From the NCBI GenBank assembly GCA_964487565.1, contig CAZARN010000005.1, positions 113,023 to 177,022 of the forward strand: a DNA stretch of 64,000 nt. Direction: 5' to 3'. Made by a program: the position numbers and the translations under genes. The notes beneath the pieces were generated by a model. It was not told the origin of the DNA. It saw only the letters and a list, made by a program, of their open reading frames with translations, and made no database searches. Source of the stretch: Phil1 sp964487565. GTDB taxonomy: Bacteria; Bacillota; Clostridia; Christensenellales; CAG-138. Positions 17,413 through 24,458 of the stretch are shown piece by piece (within the stretch, counting starts at the first letter, position 1; each line of letters opens with the position of its first letter).

Positions 17413-18327
17413 ATGCAGGAGCCTGTTCTTCTCATAATGGCGGCGGGGATGGGCAGCCGGTACGGCGGCCTCAAGCAGATAGATCCCGTTGACGAATACG
17501 GCAACATAATAATCGATTTTTCGATCTATGACGCGCTGCGCGCGGGCTTCGGGGGCATTGTGTTCCTGATAAAGCACGAGATCGAAGCGGATTTCAAGGC
17601 GGCGATAGGCGAGCGCATAGCGCGCCGCACGGACGTTGCGTACGCATTTCAGGAAATGACAAAGATACCCGCCGGCGTCACGATACCGGAGGGCCGCGTG
17701 AAGCCGCTCGGCACGACGCACGCCGTGCTCTGCGCGAGGGAAGCGCTTGCCGGGCGTCCCTTTGCCGTGATAAACGCGGACGATTATTACGGGCCGGAGG
17801 CGTTTCGCATTTTGCACGATTTCCTTGTTGAGGAGCATGATCCCGACTGCCACGCGGCGGTGGGTTACAGGGTGGAAAATACCCTCACCGAAAACGGGAG
17901 CGTCACGCGCGGCGTATGCGTCGTGGATGAAAACGGATTCCTTTCGGACATCGCGGAACGCATGAAGATCGTCAAAACGGCGGACGGCGCGGCGTATTTT
18001 GACGAGAGCGGCAACGAGATCGCGATACCTGCCGGGACCACGGTTTCGATGAATTGCTGGGCGTTCAACAACGGCATATTCGCGGGCTTCGAGCGGCGCT
18101 TTACAAGGGATCTCGGTCAGGGGCTGGAAAAGAACCCGATGAAATATGAGGACCTTCTGCCGATGGCTGTGTGCGAGGCCCTGCGCGACGGAAAAACGAG
18201 CGTGCGCGTGATCCCGACGCATGAAAGCTGGTTCGGCGTGACATACAAGGAGGATAAACCCAAGGTGACTTCGGGCATACGGGCGCTCAAGCAAAAAGGC
18301 CTGTATCCGGAAAAACTCTGGCAATAA
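17413..18327 (+). CDS. Sugar-nucleotide-type nucleotidyltransferase
   Basis: A 304-residue NTP-transferase fold protein. The nucleotide-binding loop LLIMAAGMGSRYGGLKQ is at residues 6-22 and a metal-binding NADDYYG is near residue 119. These are the hallmarks of GlmU/RmlA-type enzymes that join a sugar phosphate or alcohol phosphate to a nucleoside monophosphate. It lacks a left-handed beta-helix acyltransferase domain. ATG 17413 is preceded by GGAGG. Fourteen bases separate it from the DtxR-like gene. The sugar substrate cannot be inferred and no glycosylation genes are adjacent. Confidence 0.82.
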   Translation: MQEPVLLIMAAGMGSRYGGLKQIDPVDEYGNIIIDFSIYDALRAGFGGIVFLIKHEIEADFKAAIGERIARRTDVAYAFQEMTKIPAGVTIPEGRVKPLGTTHAVLCAREALAGRPFAVINADDYYGPEAFRILHDFLVEEHDPDCHAAVGYRVENTLTENGSVTRGVCVVDENGFLSDIAERMKIVKTADGAAYFDESGNEIAIPAGTTVSMNCWAFNNGIFAGFERRFTRDLGQGLEKNPMKYEDLLPMAVCEALRDGKTSVRVIPTHESWFGVTYKEDKPKVTSGIRALKQKGLYPEKLWQ

Positions 18328-18341
18328 AGGAGAATGATCCC

Positions 18342-18722
18342 ATGGCGGAGATGAACGAATCTGCGGAGAATTACCTCGAAACGATCCTCATGCTCGAAAA
18401 GAGGAACGGCAGGGTGCGCTCGGTCGACATCGCAAACGAGCTGAATTTTTCGCGCCCGAGCGTTTCTGTCAGCATGAAGAAGCTGCGTGAAAACGGCAGC
18501 ATAGAGATCGACGAGCGCGGCTGCATAACGCTCACGCCCAACGGGCTGCGCACGGCCGAGCGCGTGTATGAACGCCATGAGGTGCTCGCGCGGGCGCTGG
18601 CCTATCTTGGCGTGCCGGAGGAGACGGCGCTTTCGGACGCATGCCGCATAGAGCATGTCATAAGCCGGGACACGTTCGACAAGATAAAGGAACACATAAG
18701 AAAAATGGCGCCCAGGGATTGA
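18342..18722 (+). CDS. DtxR/MntR-family metal-dependent regulator
   Basis: A 126-residue transcriptional regulator with the winged helix-turn-helix of the DtxR/MntR family (YLETILMLEKRNGRVRSVDI followed by LNFSRPSVSVSMKKLRENG). A short helical dimerisation and metal-binding region follows (YLGVPEETALSDACRIEHVIS). There is no SH3-like third domain, as in MntR. The H/E/C residues in the second domain suit Mn or Fe sensing. AAGGAG precedes ATG 18342. It follows the nucleotidyltransferase closely and ends at a strong hairpin. No metal transporter is adjacent, so its targets lie elsewhere. Confidence 0.85.
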   Translation: MAEMNESAENYLETILMLEKRNGRVRSVDIANELNFSRPSVSVSMKKLRENGSIEIDERGCITLTPNGLRTAERVYERHEVLARALAYLGVPEETALSDACRIEHVISRDTFDKIKEHIRKMAPRD

Positions 18723-18732
18723 GGATCAACGG

Positions 18733-18766
18733 AAAAGCGCCCCCGGCTTCTGCCGGGGGCGCTTCA
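18733..18766. terminator. Terminator between convergent genes
   Basis: A perfect 13-bp stem, AAGCGCCCCCGGC, with loop TTCT and its complement lies between the DtxR-like gene (plus) and the SPFH gene (minus). The U-run is better on the minus strand (CTTTTCC), but it can serve both. Confidence 0.75.
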
Positions 18767-18779
18767 AATTCAACGCAAA

Positions 18780-19664
18780 TCATTCGTCCATAGGTATGCT
18801 GATCATGGGCGTGGCCGCGTCCGACAGGGAAACGCGCGGCAGCGCGCCGTCCCACTTTTCTATCGTCATGTAACGCAGCACCGCGTCCGTGAGGGAGGAT
18901 GCGATGAGCTGGTTGGCGTCGGCCTGCGCTTCGGCCTCCACGCGGATACGCTCCGCTTCGGCAGCGGCCGTGACCTTGACCGCGTCCGCATCCGCCTGGG
19001 CGGCTATGACCTTCTTCTTCGCCTCAGCCTCCGCGATGACGATCGCCTGCTCCTGCTCCGTGCGGGTCTTGATGAGATTCTGCTCCGCGACCTGCTTGGC
19101 TTCGATCGCCGCGATATATTCCTCGGAAAAATCCCAGTTGATTATGTTGATCTCCTCGATGAAAATGCCGCGCTCGTTGAGCTTGCCGTTGAGCTGCTCG
19201 TCGAGCATGACGCTCACCTCGCCGCGGCTTGCCACAAGATTGCTCGCCGTATATTCCGCGACCACAGCCTTAAGGACCTCGTTGACGGCGGGCGTGACGA
19301 GCACCTCTTCAAAATTGCCGCCGACCTCCTTGTATATCGAGTAGCTCATGGACTTTGAAATGCGGTAATTGACCGCGATCACGGTCGAAACCGTTTGCAG
19401 ATCGCGGCTGAACGCCTCCGTGCTGACCTCAAGCTTCACGATGCGGTTGTCAATCTGAATTATGTCCTGCGCAAAAGGCACCTTGAAGTGGATGCCCTCC
19501 TGCAAAACATTTTCGCTCACGCGGCCGAACGTCACCACAACGCCCGTGTGTCCCGCGGGAACCACCACGAAGGAACTGAACACCGTGACGAGTATCACGG
19601 CGAGGACAACGAGCGCCGCGACTATTTTCGGCACAGAATATGTGCCGTCTTTCCTTTTGAACAT
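18780..19664 (-). CDS. SPFH/Band 7 (prohibitin-like) membrane protein
   Basis: A 294-residue protein with one N-terminal transmembrane helix (residues 12-33), then the SPFH domain (VVPAGHTGVVVTFGRVSENVLQEGIHFKV). A long Ala/Glu-rich coiled coil follows (EQAIVIAEAEAKKKVIAAQADADA). This architecture matches prohibitin/HflK-type scaffolds that oligomerise at the membrane and often control FtsH-like proteases or lipid domains. No protease gene is adjacent. ATG 19664 has GGAGGG nine bases upstream; an upstream in-frame ATG at 19700 lacks a ribosome binding site. Its client is unknown. Confidence 0.9.
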   Translation of the reverse strand: MFKRKDGTYSVPKIVAALVVLAVILVTVFSSFVVVPAGHTGVVVTFGRVSENVLQEGIHFKVPFAQDIIQIDNRIVKLEVSTEAFSRDLQTVSTVIAVNYRISKSMSYSIYKEVGGNFEEVLVTPAVNEVLKAVVAEYTASNLVASRGEVSVMLDEQLNGKLNERGIFIEEINIINWDFSEEYIAAIEAKQVAEQNLIKTRTEQEQAIVIAEAEAKKKVIAAQADADAVKVTAAAEAERIRVEAEAQADANQLIASSLTDAVLRYMTIEKWDGALPRVSLSDAATPMISIPMDE

Positions 19665-19838
19665 GATTCCTGACCCTCCATCCGAATGTTTATTGCTCAT
19701 ATGATATCATAAATCGAAAAGACGATGTTGAAATTGCTGTGAAATGCGTGAAAAGCTTACCCCGTGCCGCAGCCCGCACGGCGCGGACGCGCGATCGGAC
19801 GAAGCGCGGGGCCGTGTTATTGCGGGATATGACGAACG

Positions 19839-19871
19839 AGGCCCGCGCGATGACGAACATCGCGCAGGCCT
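19839..19871. other. Stem-loop without U-tract in the 19665-19901 gap
   Basis: AGGCC plus GCGCGATG pairs with CATCGCGC plus GGCCT, with one mismatch and a 5-base loop. Neither strand has a T-run after it, so it may be an RNA-stabilising or inefficient terminator structure. Nothing else is recognised in this 237-base gap between two minus-strand genes. Confidence 0.4.
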
Positions 19872-19901
19872 GTTCAAACAGCGTTAACTTATGACTTTTG
19901 C

Positions 19902-20345
19902 TCAGCCTTCGGCGGGCGCGGGGGAGGACGTGTATTCCTCGATCTTTCCGTCGCTGTCGACATAGATCTTTTCAGGCGCTTCCTTGCCTCCGGTGAGCGT
20001 GAGAAGATACATCTCGGATTCCATATGCGTCGCATAGGTCGCATGGGATATGGTCACGCCGGGATACTTCTCCTCAACGGCTTTCCTGACGGCTTCGGGC
20101 AGCTTGTCCACTTCAACGGTATCGCCTTCCGTGAAGCCCTCGATGGTCCCGCCGGTCTGACCGCCGGTCGTTTCGGGCGACGTCTCCGCGGACGGGCTCA
20201 TCACGGGCGCAGTTGTGGCGGGCGCGACCGTGGCGCTTGGCTTTGCGGTCACAACGGGCGACGGCGTCGGGGTTTTTCCGCTGCCGCAGGCCGCCAGCAT
20301 GACGAGCGTCAGCACGGCGAGCAGCATTACGATGGTTTTCTTCAT
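19902..20345 (-). CDS. PepSY-like lipoprotein
   Basis: A 147-residue secreted lipoprotein. The signal peptide ends in the lipobox LAAC (residues 17-20). A low-complexity Thr/Pro/Ser linker follows to about residue 70. The C-terminal 75 residues (KLPEAVRKAVEEKYPGVTI, then EMYLLTLTGGKEAPEKIYVDSDGKI) resemble the PepSY-like small domain found in extracytoplasmic Firmicute proteins. The role is unknown; such domains are proposed to bind or inhibit envelope enzymes. ATG 20345 has AAGGAGG nine bases upstream. It lies 101 bases downstream of the Ser/Thr kinase on the same strand, so the pair may share a transcript. Confidence 0.75.
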   Translation of the reverse strand: MKKTIVMLLAVLTLVMLAACGSGKTPTPSPVVTAKPSATVAPATTAPVMSPSAETSPETTGGQTGGTIEGFTEGDTVEVDKLPEAVRKAVEEKYPGVTISHATYATHMESEMYLLTLTGGKEAPEKIYVDSDGKIEEYTSSPAPAEG

Positions 20346-20367
20346 AAAAATAAGCCTCCTTAAGGAT

Positions 20368-20385
20368 CGCCGGTATTCACCGGCG
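20368..20385. other. Leader hairpin before the PepSY-like lipoprotein
   Basis: CGCCGGT-ATTC-ACCGGCG is a perfect 7-bp stem in the kinase-lipoprotein gap, just upstream of the AAGGAGG site. It lacks a T-run and could set the ratio between the two products. Confidence 0.4.
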
Positions 20386-20446
20386 TTTGAACGTAGTGTT
20401 GACCCTAAAAAGGCCGGATATTCATTTTTGCTCAAAAACAATTATG

Positions 20447-21601
20447 TTACATGCGGGCGATCATCAGAATAAGCGCCGTGAAGACCATCACCGCCGCGCA
20501 AAGCAAAGTCGCCGCATGCACGAGACGATCGGTTTTTTTCTTTTCGGTTTCAGCGTATTTCCGCCTGAGGGAAGCGGAAAGCTCCGCCTCGTTTTCCATT
20601 ATGGTCTTTATGCGTCCGCCGCGCGGGGTGGATACGTCAGGCTCGGCGGCGGCGGAAGCATGCGCGGCGCAAACCTCCGCCGCGGGCGTTTGCGATATGC
20701 GCTCAAGCGCCGCCCTCATGTCGGCTGCGCCGGCGTAACGCTCCGCGGGAAGAAACGCCGTCGCGCGCCGTATCACGGCGCAAAGCGCTTCATCGGCGTA
20801 TCTCGGCGGCGGAAGCTCCCTGCCGGCGAGACGCTTTGCAAGGGCAAGCTCCATATCCCTGTATGATATCTCGCCGTCCTCGCAAAGGAACGGGGAACGG
20901 TTGCCGTTCATCAGCCTGTACATCACGAGCCCCAGCGAATAAAGATCGCTTGTCGCGTCCGCGGCCGCGCCCCGGTATACCTCGGGCGACATATAAGCAT
21001 ATGTGCCCTTTTTGCTCATCACCATGCAGGTGCGTTCCATCTGCCGCGCCACGCCGAAATCGGCAAGCTTGTATACCCCGTCCGGACTGACGAGGATGTT
21101 GGCGGGCTTCACGTCCCTGTGTATTATGCGGTGCTTTTCAAGCGCTTCGAGCGCCGTGCAAATGTCAATGCCGAGGCGGCGCACGTCAATGGGGGTCGTC
21201 TGCCTGCCGGCCGACTGTTCGGCAAGGGACTTCAAAAGCTCCATGCGTATGAATATATCGTATCCACAACCCGATTTTTTGGGTATCACGGCGTGATCCT
21301 CATATGCGACGATGTTCGCGTTGCCGCGAAGCGCGTACATGAAGCGTATCTCAGATATGATATCGTCCTTGAGCGCGTCGTAATATGCGCGGACGCCCGT
21401 TTCGTCCGCGATCACGCCATCGCTTATAAGCGCGCGGCTTTCAGCCTCGTCCGCCGGGATGCTCACATGCTTGATCGCGCTTTCAAATTCAGGCGCGTCC
21501 TCGCGATAGGCAAGATACACCCCGCCGAAGCTTCCGCGGCCGAGTTCTCTTTTTATCCTCCAGGAACCCCAGAGCGGTTCAAAATCATGAATAGAAGGCA
21601 T
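20447..21601 (-). CDS. Membrane-anchored Hanks-type Ser/Thr protein kinase
   Basis: A 384-residue kinase with the glycine loop LGRGSFGGVYLA near residue 20, the lysine in SAIKHV, the catalytic loop HRDVKPANIL and the metal-binding DFGVARQ. An activation segment leads to MSPEVYRG. A single transmembrane helix ends the protein (about 362-383), leaving almost nothing outside; the extracellular PASTA repeats of PrkC/Stk1 are absent and no PP2C phosphatase is beside it. ATG 21601 is chosen because GGAG lies six bases before it; ATG 21613 has no ribosome binding site. Transcription probably starts within a palindromic operator at 21615-21633. The substrate is unknown. Confidence 0.9.
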   Translation of the reverse strand: MPSIHDFEPLWGSWRIKRELGRGSFGGVYLAYREDAPEFESAIKHVSIPADEAESRALISDGVIADETGVRAYYDALKDDIISEIRFMYALRGNANIVAYEDHAVIPKKSGCGYDIFIRMELLKSLAEQSAGRQTTPIDVRRLGIDICTALEALEKHRIIHRDVKPANILVSPDGVYKLADFGVARQMERTCMVMSKKGTYAYMSPEVYRGAAADATSDLYSLGLVMYRLMNGNRSPFLCEDGEISYRDMELALAKRLAGRELPPPRYADEALCAVIRRATAFLPAERYAGAADMRAALERISQTPAAEVCAAHASAAAEPDVSTPRGGRIKTIMENEAELSASLRRKYAETEKKKTDRLVHAATLLCAAVMVFTALILMIARM

Positions 21602-21614
21602 ATTGCGCTCCATA

Positions 21615-21633
21615 TGTTACATATATAGTAACA
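21615..21633. promoter_or_regulatory. Perfect inverted repeat at the kinase transcription start
   Basis: TGTTAC-ATATATA-GTAACA is a perfect palindrome with 6-bp arms. It overlaps the proposed -10 box and the start region of the minus-strand kinase promoter, the classic position for a repressor operator. The cognate regulator is not known. Confidence 0.6.
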
Positions 21634-21659
21634 TTAACACACATGCGATGTAATTTCAA
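21631..21659 (-). promoter_or_regulatory. Promoter of the Ser/Thr kinase gene
   Basis: On the minus strand TTGAAA (21654-21659), 17 bases, then TAATGT (21631-21636). The -10 box overlaps the palindrome at 21615-21633. Confidence 0.45.
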
Positions 21660-21673
21660 TATAAAATATCAGG

Positions 21674-21703
21674 TTGCGGGCCGTATGCGGCGCGTTGTAT
21701 CAT
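21674..21703 (+). promoter_or_regulatory. Candidate promoter giving a leaderless thrC transcript
   Basis: TTGCGG (21674-21679) and TATCAT (21698-21703) are 18 bases apart. Six bases separate the -10 box from the ATG, so transcription would begin at or next to the A of the start codon. No Shine-Dalgarno sequence is present. Confidence 0.45.
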
Positions 21704-21709
21704 AAGCGT

Positions 21710-22804
21710 ATGGATTATATTTGCACGCATTGCGGCGCACGCCGCGAAATAAACGGCGCCCCGCCGCGCTGCGAGTGCGGAGGGTTGTGGAAGCTTGCCA
21801 CGCCCGCGCTCGCGTTTTCATCCGCGCTGTGCGACGACGCCGCGCAGGGCGTGTTCCGCTACCGCGCGTTCATGCCGCTTTCGGGCGAAGGCTGGCGGCG
21901 CGTAACAATGGGCGAGGGCAACACGCCGCTCGTGCGTCTTGACGACGATGTGACGCTCAAGTTCGACGCGCTTATGCCCACGCTGTCATATAAAGACCGC
22001 GGGGCGGCGGTGCTTGCGGCGCACATGAGCGATATGGGCGTTACGCGCGCCGTGCAGGATTCGAGCGGCAACGCGGGCAACTCAGTCGCGGCATACTGCG
22101 CGAGGGCAGGTATAGAGTGCGACATATATGTGCCGGAGGGAGCGTCGCCGGGCAAGATCGCCATGATACGCGCGCACGGCGCGCGCTGCGTCGTCGTTGA
22201 CGGCACGCGCGACCATTGCGCACAAGTGTGCCGCGAAAGGGTGCATGAGGGCGGCGCGTATTATGCGAGCCATGTTTACGATCCGTTTTTCTATGAAGGC
22301 ACAAAGACCTATATATATGAGGTATACGAGCGCATGGGCCGCATTCCGGAAAACGTGTTTTTGCCGCTTGGCAACGGCACGCTTTTCATAGGCGTCATGC
22401 AGGGGCTCATCCACCTGCTCGATTCGGGCTGCATACGAAAAATGCCGCGCGTTTTCGCCGTGCAGAGCGAGCGCTGCGCGCCGATACTCGAGGCGGTGCG
22501 CCGCGGCATGAGCCGCCCGGCGGAGATCACGCCGCAGGCTACCCTTGCGGAGGGCATTGCCATCGGCCGGCCGATGCGGGGGGAGGAGATACTCTCGCTC
22601 ATCGCGCGATATGACGTTTGCGTGGTCGGCGCGCCCGAGGAGGGGATAATTCCGGCGAGGGAGCGCCTTTTGCGGCGCGGGATATCGTCGGAGCACACCT
22701 CCGCCGCGATATACGCCGCGTACACGGCGCTTGTCGAGGGCGGCGCGCGCCTTGCCGACACGCTTATTCCGATAACGGGTGCGGGGCTTAAAAGCGAGCA
22801 CTGA
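21710..22804 (+). CDS. thrC: Threonine synthase
   Basis: A 364-residue PLP-dependent enzyme that converts O-phosphohomoserine to threonine. It starts with a zinc-ribbon-like Cys4 (CTHCG, then CECG), followed by the cofactor-binding lysine in LSYKDRGAAVLAAH. SSGNAGNSVAAYCARAG is the PLP phosphate-adjacent loop and PLGNGTLFIGVMQGL the glycine-rich phosphate cup. This is the shorter fold II type found in many Firmicutes. I chose ATG 21710 because translation from there gives the canonical zinc-ribbon N-terminus; an in-frame ATG at 21674 adds a sequence with no family character. There is no ribosome binding site. hom and thrB are not nearby, so a related fold II lyase remains possible. Confidence 0.82.
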   Translation: MDYICTHCGARREINGAPPRCECGGLWKLATPALAFSSALCDDAAQGVFRYRAFMPLSGEGWRRVTMGEGNTPLVRLDDDVTLKFDALMPTLSYKDRGAAVLAAHMSDMGVTRAVQDSSGNAGNSVAAYCARAGIECDIYVPEGASPGKIAMIRAHGARCVVVDGTRDHCAQVCRERVHEGGAYYASHVYDPFFYEGTKTYIYEVYERMGRIPENVFLPLGNGTLFIGVMQGLIHLLDSGCIRKMPRVFAVQSERCAPILEAVRRGMSRPAEITPQATLAEGIAIGRPMRGEEILSLIARYDVCVVGAPEEGIIPARERLLRRGISSEHTSAAIYAAYTALVEGGARLADTLIPITGAGLKSEH

Positions 22805-22838
22805 ACGGTGAAGACGGAAATCAATTTCGATTCGCCTC

Positions 22839-22869
22839 TTGACACTTACCCGACGTAAGAGTTTATCAT
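22839..22869 (+). promoter_or_regulatory. MerR-type promoter with 19-bp spacer and CTTAC dyad
   Basis: TTGACA (22839-22844) and TATCAT (22864-22869) are separated by 19 bases, two more than optimal. The spacer contains the inverted repeat CTTAC-N5-GTAAG (22845-22859). This is the arrangement used by MerR regulators, which untwist the over-long spacer. The next gene encodes a MerR protein, so autoregulation is likely. Confidence 0.75.
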
Positions 22870-22896
22870 CGGGCCATGGAACGGAGGGGTTGAGGA

Positions 22897-24378
22897 ATGA
22901 AGATCGGAGATATTTGCGAAAGAACCGGTATGACGGAGCGCACGATCCGCTTTTACGCGGAACGGGGGCTTGTTTCCCCCGCGCGGGAAAAGCGCAACGG
23001 GCGCGAATATATGGAATTTACGGAAGAGGACGTTTCCGCGCTTGAGGATATCGCGGCGCTCAGGGACGTCGGCTTCCCGATCGAGGATATCCGGAGAATG
23101 CAGCTTGAGCCGGAAAGCATCCCGGCGCTCGTGGAGGAAAGAAGGGCCATGCTTGAGGGCGAGGCGAGGGAGAGCGCGCTTGCCGCGGCGGCGGTCGGCC
23201 TTGCTTCGGCAAAGGAGAGCGGGGATGTTCATTCCCTTGCCGCGGCGCTTCGGCTTGCCACGGCCGCGCTGCCGAAGGCGGAGGTATGCGCGCTCGTGCC
23301 CGGCGAAAACGATGGAGGCTGGCAGGAGCAGAAAAGGGAGACGCCTCCGCCGCGCGCGCCGAGGGACGAGTGGCAGAACACCTCGGGCATGGGGGAGATG
23401 GGCGAAGTCCCATTTGAATACAGGGGCAAATGGAACTGGGGCGCGTTCCTGTGGCCGATCGTGTGGGGCATCGGCAACCACGTTTATCAGGCGCTTTTGT
23501 GCTGCATACCCATCGTGGGGTTCTTTGCGGTTTTCTATGTGGCCGCAAAGGGCTATGAGCTTGCGTGGAAAAACAAGCGCTGGGACAGCGCCGAGCAGTT
23601 TGAAAAAAGTCAGCGCAGATGGGCATTGTGGGGGCTTGTACCCTATGCCGTGATAATCGTGTTTGAAATACTGAGCGCGAACATAAACAACGCCGAGACG
23701 CGAAGGACGGAAGCTGCCGCCCGCGCGCGCTTTGACGTTTTCGAGGCGGCGGTGCTCGCCGACAGCGAGTATACCTCTCTCATCGCGGGGCGCGAGGAGA
23801 ACGCGGGATCGGCCGCGGACACGTTTTTCGCGGAGGGCGATAAATGGTATAAAACCGAGGGCTTCAACCGCGAGAATATGCAGTATGCGGGCGCGTACGG
23901 GCTGGGCTTCACGCTTATCCTCTCCGACGGGAACACATATCACGTCGAATGTATGCAGTTCGGGGACGAGGACGAGCCTGTCGAAATTACGATAGTCCTT
24001 GACGAGATAACGACGGTGAACAATCTCATCAGCGCGGGTAAATATGCTCCGCTCAACGCCATGCGGGAGCGGTATCTTGCCAAAACGACGCCTGTCGTGG
24101 AGGGGAGCGCCGCCTGGGCGCAGACGATAGGCCAAGATTTCACATATGAAAGCGATCCGAAGCCCGCCACGGAAAACTACGATTGTTTTTACGCCGAACC
24201 GTTTGTGCAGGAGCCTTCATGCGACGCGGAACCGTTTTCCGGCTGGTGCGCGTATGTGCGCACGTCCGGCGGCACGCTGTATTATGCGGAGTGCAGCGAT
24301 TATTCGGGCGGCACCCTTGAGCAGCCGAAATTTACCGTTGCCCTCACCGTCGACGACGGTTATCCGTATGACGGATAA
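22897..24378 (+). CDS. MerR-family regulator fused to membrane and sensor regions
   Basis: A 493-residue fusion. Residues 1-75 are a MerR winged helix-turn-helix (MKIGDICERTGMTERTIRFYAERGL, then VSALEDIAALRDVGFPIEDI). A helical segment and a Pro-rich linker follow. About 175-265 is a hydrophobic region (WGAFLWPIVWGIGNH, IPIVGFFAVFYVAAK, LVPYAVIIVFEILSA) resembling the DUF2628-type small membrane module. The last 220 residues carry no motif I recognise and hold two similar segments built on Gly-hydroxyl-Tyr (SDGNTYHVECMQF and SGGTLYYAECSDY). A MerR protein tethered to the membrane is unusual. A ribosome binding site (GGAGGGG) precedes ATG 22897. The promoter looks autoregulated. Targets and signal are unknown. 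Confidence 0.85.
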   Translation: MKIGDICERTGMTERTIRFYAERGLVSPAREKRNGREYMEFTEEDVSALEDIAALRDVGFPIEDIRRMQLEPESIPALVEERRAMLEGEARESALAAAAVGLASAKESGDVHSLAAALRLATAALPKAEVCALVPGENDGGWQEQKRETPPPRAPRDEWQNTSGMGEMGEVPFEYRGKWNWGAFLWPIVWGIGNHVYQALLCCIPIVGFFAVFYVAAKGYELAWKNKRWDSAEQFEKSQRRWALWGLVPYAVIIVFEILSANINNAETRRTEAAARARFDVFEAAVLADSEYTSLIAGREENAGSAADTFFAEGDKWYKTEGFNRENMQYAGAYGLGFTLILSDGNTYHVECMQFGDEDEPVEITIVLDEITTVNNLISAGKYAPLNAMRERYLAKTTPVVEGSAAWAQTIGQDFTYESDPKPATENYDCFYAEPFVQEPSCDAEPFSGWCAYVRTSGGTLYYAECSDYSGGTLEQPKFTVALTVDDGYPYDG

Positions 24379-24397
24379 AACGCCCGAAGCCGTGCGA

Positions 24398-24426
24398 TTG
24401 AAAAATCAACACGGATGATATATAAT
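24398..24426 (+). promoter_or_regulatory. Promoter of the MFS transporter gene
   Basis: TTGAAA (24398-24403), a 17-base spacer and a perfect TATAAT (24421-24426). Transcription would begin near 24433, just before the GGAGG at 24445-24449. Confidence 0.75.
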
Positions 24427-24458
24427 ATGCCGTCATTCAAAAATGGAGGCAAAACGGC

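Noticed and set aside
22846..24135. 429-codon open frame on the minus strand
   Set aside because: It is antisense to the MerR fusion gene, which has a recognisable domain, promoter and ribosome binding site. The antisense product resembles no protein.
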